Of a stretch of DNA of 55,501 nucleotides, positions 54,663-55,501 are shown piece by piece. The notes beneath the pieces are model-generated. The model did no database searches. It had not been told where the DNA came from and saw only the letters and a list, made by a program, of their open reading frames with translations. Source of the DNA: Acidimicrobiia bacterium. Lineage in GTDB: Bacteria > Actinomycetota > Acidimicrobiia > Spongiisociales > SHLN01. The DNA lies in contig JABDLU010000163.1 of assembly GCA_013002865.1 (NCBI GenBank), positions 1 through 55,501 of the forward strand. Reading direction: 5' to 3'. Position 1 is the stretch's first letter; each line of letters begins with the position of its first letter. The translations under genes were made by a program, and so were the position numbers.

Positions 54663-55103
54663 ATGACTGCCACGGCCAACATCCTCGTCCCGCTCGATGG
54701 GTCAGAGATCGCCGAGGGCGCCATCGACGTCGCCATCGACATTGCTCGCCCTGCCGGGGGCAGGATCACGCTGCTCGTCGCCGCCGAACCGGAGGCTGCG
54801 GCCGCTCTGCGCGAGTTCGCCGAATCGGAGGAGATCACCCGGGCGATGGCGACCACCGCCTACCTGGAACAGGTGGCCGAGCGGGTCCGGGAACGTGGCG
54901 TTCAGGCTACGGCCACCTCGAGCGACGGCACCAATGTCGCAGCCGAGATCATCGAGCGGGCCGGGACAGACGGCGCCACCATGATCGTCATGTCGAGCCA
55001 CGGCCGATCGGGGATCGGACGGTGGCTGCTCGGCAGCGTGGCCGACAAGGTTGCCCGGTCGGCCCCCGTCCCGGTTGTGATCGTCCCCGCCCCTGGTCGC
55101 TGA
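54663..55103 (+). CDS. Universal stress protein (UspA family)
   Basis: A 146-residue UspA-type protein. ANILVPLDGSEIAEGAIDVA is the first strand-helix; SSHGRSGIGRWLLGSVADKV is the ATP-binding G-x2-G-x9-G-S pattern; the last strand is VPVVIVP. A TAGATT -10 element (54635-54640) and CAGGAG precede the ATG. Separate from, and not closely similar to, the stress protein at 26652. Confidence 0.9.
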   Translation: MTATANILVPLDGSEIAEGAIDVAIDIARPAGGRITLLVAAEPEAAAALREFAESEEITRAMATTAYLEQVAERVRERGVQATATSSDGTNVAAEIIERAGTDGATMIVMSSHGRSGIGRWLLGSVADKVARSAPVPVVIVPAPGR

Positions 55104-55234
55104 GGTCGCGAAAACTGTTCCTACCGGTGGGCAAACTGCTGGAACCGGCATAGGATGCCGCTATCACGGGGCCGCATTCTTCTTCAACTGTGGGAACCGA
55201 TCGACCCCGTTCTCTTATTAGGAGGACCTTGTAC
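55104..55234 (+). other. Upstream region of the lipoprotein gene
   Basis: 131 bases without a gene. It contains TAGGAT at 55151-55156, a possible -10 element that would give a leader of about 75 bases, and AGGAGG at 55220-55225. No clear operator palindrome was seen. Confidence 0.35.
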
Positions 55235-55501
55235 ATGAAAATCAGAGGTAAGAGCTTCGTATGGGTGGCCCTGTTGCTGGCGCTTGCGCTGGTAGCCGCC
55301 GCCTGTGGAGGCGACGACAGCGGTGATGACACCACCACGACCGCCGGCGGCGGCGGGAGCGGAGCCGAAATTGACGGCCCGATTTGGGTGTTGTTGCCTG
55401 ATAGTGCGTCTTCGGATCGCTGGGAGTTCGACGATCGTCGTTTCTTCAAGGAGCAGTTCGAGGATGCCGGCCTGGTCGAGGGTGAGGACTTCACCATCGT
55501 C
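55235..55501 (+). CDS. Sugar ABC transporter substrate-binding lipoprotein (partial)
   Basis: The first 89 residues of a rightward gene cut by the window edge. The N-terminus is MKIRGKSFVWVALLLALALV followed by the lipobox VAAACGG, so it is a lipoprotein, then an acidic Thr/Gly-rich linker (DDSGDDTTTTAGGGGSG), then IWVLLPDSASSDRWEFDDRR, the start of a periplasmic-binding-protein type 1 domain like those for xylose or other sugars (XylF/ChvE group). The ATG at 55235 follows AGGAGG. Permease genes, if any, lie beyond the window; the orphan ATPase at 15230 could serve such a system. Confidence 0.82.
   Translation, partial: MKIRGKSFVWVALLLALALVAAACGGDDSGDDTTTTAGGGGSGAEIDGPIWVLLPDSASSDRWEFDDRRFFKEQFEDAGLVEGEDFTIV

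Overview
The window is about 55 kb of a very GC-rich, gene-dense bacterial chromosome. It suggests an environmental actinobacterium, most plausibly of the Acidimicrobiia type. The evidence for the phylum is a mycothiol-conjugate amidase (Mca), F420 chemistry (a CofC-like guanylyltransferase and a luciferase-like F420-type oxidoreductase), an actinobacterial-type LexA box (TCGAAC-N4-GTTCG), the GatCAB plus GltX route to Gln-tRNA, and many GTG starts. Placement below phylum is inference. No phage, insertion sequence, CRISPR array or resistance island was seen; almost everything is chromosomal housekeeping or metabolism.

Layout. 1-3.4 kb: start of a leftward SOS-boxed gene, then an ABC-2 export operon (permease, two unequal ATPases, TetR regulator). 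3.4-9.2 kb: two paralogous GTPases read leftward, divergent from a coiled-coil PD-(D/E)XK protein, then Mca and a 4Fe-4S RecB-like nuclease. 9.2-20.1 kb: VanW-type wall protein, a stand-alone Nfu N-domain, pyruvate kinase, the F420-related genes, an orphan sugar-ABC ATPase, an SDR lacking the catalytic Tyr, and a second ABC-2 exporter. 20.1-24.6 kb: a structured non-coding stretch with tandem perfect hairpins and a broken tRNA-Glu copy, then intact tRNA-Glu and tRNA-Gln, then a leftward operon ilvE - unknown - FAH hydrolase - gltX - VOC. 24.6-30.5 kb: pgpA, a secreted duplicated LPLTG protein, a stress protein, serA-serC-DUF1015. 30.5-39.3 kb: aminopeptidase N, gatCAB and dapC-dapD-dapE, all leftward. 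39.3-43.9 kb: an anchored Ig-like protein, a remarkable fusion of an endonuclease IV-like domain to a LigD-type polymerase domain, an epoxide-hydrolase-like enzyme and a DUF2079 membrane protein. 43.9-51.2 kb: leftward cysteine desulfurase - mnmA - ligA - HAD, then SdpI, enoyl-CoA hydratase, MeaB and a NifU C-domain protein. 51.3-55.5 kb: two Gfo/Idh/MocA dehydrogenases around a GlcG-like protein, an SDR, a stress protein, and the start of a sugar-binding lipoprotein cut by the window edge.

The most novel item is the AP-endonuclease/primase-polymerase fusion at 39754-41562: one polypeptide that could incise an abasic site and fill the resulting 5'-phosphate gap. Other themes are an asymmetric ABC ATPase pair in which the motif losses all fall in one of the two predicted ATP sites, and widespread leaderless-type promoters (TANNNT 6-9 bases before the start codon at fifteen genes). 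In three of these the upstream gene's TAG stop codon is the first half of the -10 hexamer.
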